From assembly GCA_023399675.1 (NCBI GenBank), contig JAEWOM010000033.1:1-5482 (forward strand): 5,482 nt of DNA, written 5' to 3'. The DNA comes from Bacteroidota bacterium. GTDB lineage: Bacteria > Bacteroidota > Bacteroidia > Flavobacteriales > Weeksellaceae. Below are positions 5,086 to 5,482 of this stretch, piece by piece. Positions within the stretch are counted from its first letter, which is position 1, and each line of letters opens with the position of its first letter. A program made the position numbers and the translations under genes. Below the pieces are notes generated by a model, which saw only the letters and a list, made by a program, of their open reading frames with translations, made no database searches and was not told the origin of the DNA.

Positions 5086-5482
5086 CTACAGATTTAAATC
5101 GGCTTTAACCTGCCTGATCTTATTTTCCAGTTTGTTTATCTTCTCATTGAACTCGGTAGCATTGTTCAGCGAATCTTTTACTGATACGTAAAATTTGATT
5201 TTCGGTTCTGTTCCGGAAGGCCGAACGCACACTTTAGTACCGTCTTCTGTATAGTAAATCAGAACATTGGACTTTGGTATATCATCCATTACCACGGTAT
5301 TCTGTTCTTCAACTAAAGTTTTCGTTTGCTCTTTATAATCCCGAATTTCAGCAACCGGCGAACCTGCAATTTCCTTTGGCGGATTTTCGCGGAAATCTTT
5401 CATCATCTGCAGAATTTCTTCTGCTCCGGTTCTGCCTTTGCGTACCACGTTGATTAACCCGTCGTAATACATGCCGATATCC
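5086..5482 (-). CDS. Phosphoglucomutase/phosphomannomutase, C-terminal fragment cut by the window edge
   Basis: The frame is open to the right edge (about 131 codons visible), so this is the C-terminus of a gene starting outside the window. Alpha-D-phosphohexomutases interconvert sugar 1- and 6-phosphates, supplying glucose-1-P or mannose-1-P for glycans. Numbering from the methionine at 5472, the visible part has YDGLINVVRKGRTGAEEI (3-20), the end of domain 3 and the linker; NPPKEIAGSPV (30-40); and domain 4 with LIYYTEDGTKVCVRPSGTEP (71-90) then KIKFY (91-95). RPSGTEP (84-90) is the substrate phosphate-binding loop. A charged amphipathic helix (FNEKINKLENKIRQVKADL) forms the C-terminus, as in the long phosphoglucomutase-type members. 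The active-site serine and metal-binding DGDxD motif lie off the window, so Glc versus Man preference cannot be read. The methionine at 5472 is internal. The next gene begins 3 bp after its TAG. Confidence 0.94.
   Translation of the reverse strand, partial: DIGMYYDGLINVVRKGRTGAEEILQMMKDFRENPPKEIAGSPVAEIRDYKEQTKTLVEEQNTVVMDDIPKSNVLIYYTEDGTKVCVRPSGTEPKIKFYVSVKDSLNNATEFNEKINKLENKIRQVKADLNL

Noticed and set aside
1..5482. A defence system, mobile element, CRISPR array, RNA gene or novel multi-gene system.
   Set aside because: Genes are mostly recognisable housekeeping and envelope functions, no spaced repeats or transposase/integrase motifs are present, and no stretch without a gene exceeds about 105 bases.

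Overview
The window looks like ordinary chromosomal DNA from a Bacteroidota bacterium, most likely Flavobacteriia and plausibly the Chryseobacterium/Kaistella group (Weeksellaceae). The assignment is inferred from several signs. The two SPI-secreted proteins have cleavage sites that leave Gln at +1 (the 'Q-rule' typical of Bacteroidota). One lipoprotein carries a Ser-Asp-Asp-Asp surface-export signal after its lipid cysteine. The promoters resemble the Bacteroidota TTG / TAnnTTTG type, starts mostly lack strong Shine-Dalgarno sites, and the protein families fit. No sequence comparison could be run, so genus is a guess.

Layout, left to right. The + strand opens inside ribF (FAD synthetase/riboflavin kinase, C-terminal three quarters). 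It ends 3 bp from the stop of a convergent MmcQ/YjbR-family gene on the - strand. That gene shares a 78-bp intergenic region with a divergent + strand gene for a TIP30-like NAD(P)-binding protein. The region holds a near-perfect 30-bp palindrome that overlaps candidate promoter elements for both genes. A hairpin with a T-run separates the TIP30-like gene from the convergent lipocalin-like lipoprotein gene.

From about 1850 to the right edge every gene is on the - strand. In transcription order they are: the C-terminal end of a phosphoglucomutase/phosphomannomutase (right edge), a small secreted protein of unknown function 3 bp downstream, kdsB (CMP-KDO synthetase, GTG start), a LolA-like secreted protein, a lipoprotein-form glutathione peroxidase, and then a strong intrinsic terminator. 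The lipocalin-like lipoprotein follows with its own candidate promoter and terminator. Short gaps (3, 35 and 29 bp) suggest that the mutase, small protein, kdsB and LolA-like gene are cotranscribed. The peroxidase lies after a 104-bp gap containing an inverted repeat and may be a separate unit.

Functionally, the right half leans toward the cell envelope: sugar phosphate supply, KDO activation for LPS, a LolA-like periplasmic protein, and two lipoproteins with different predicted destinations. I see no tRNA, rRNA, CRISPR array, insertion sequence, phage gene or toxin-antitoxin pair, and no convincing undescribed multi-gene system. The most noteworthy items are the operator-like palindrome at 1126-1155, the uncharacterised small secreted protein, and the surface-export signal plus calcium-loop-like motif in the lipocalin-like lipoprotein.
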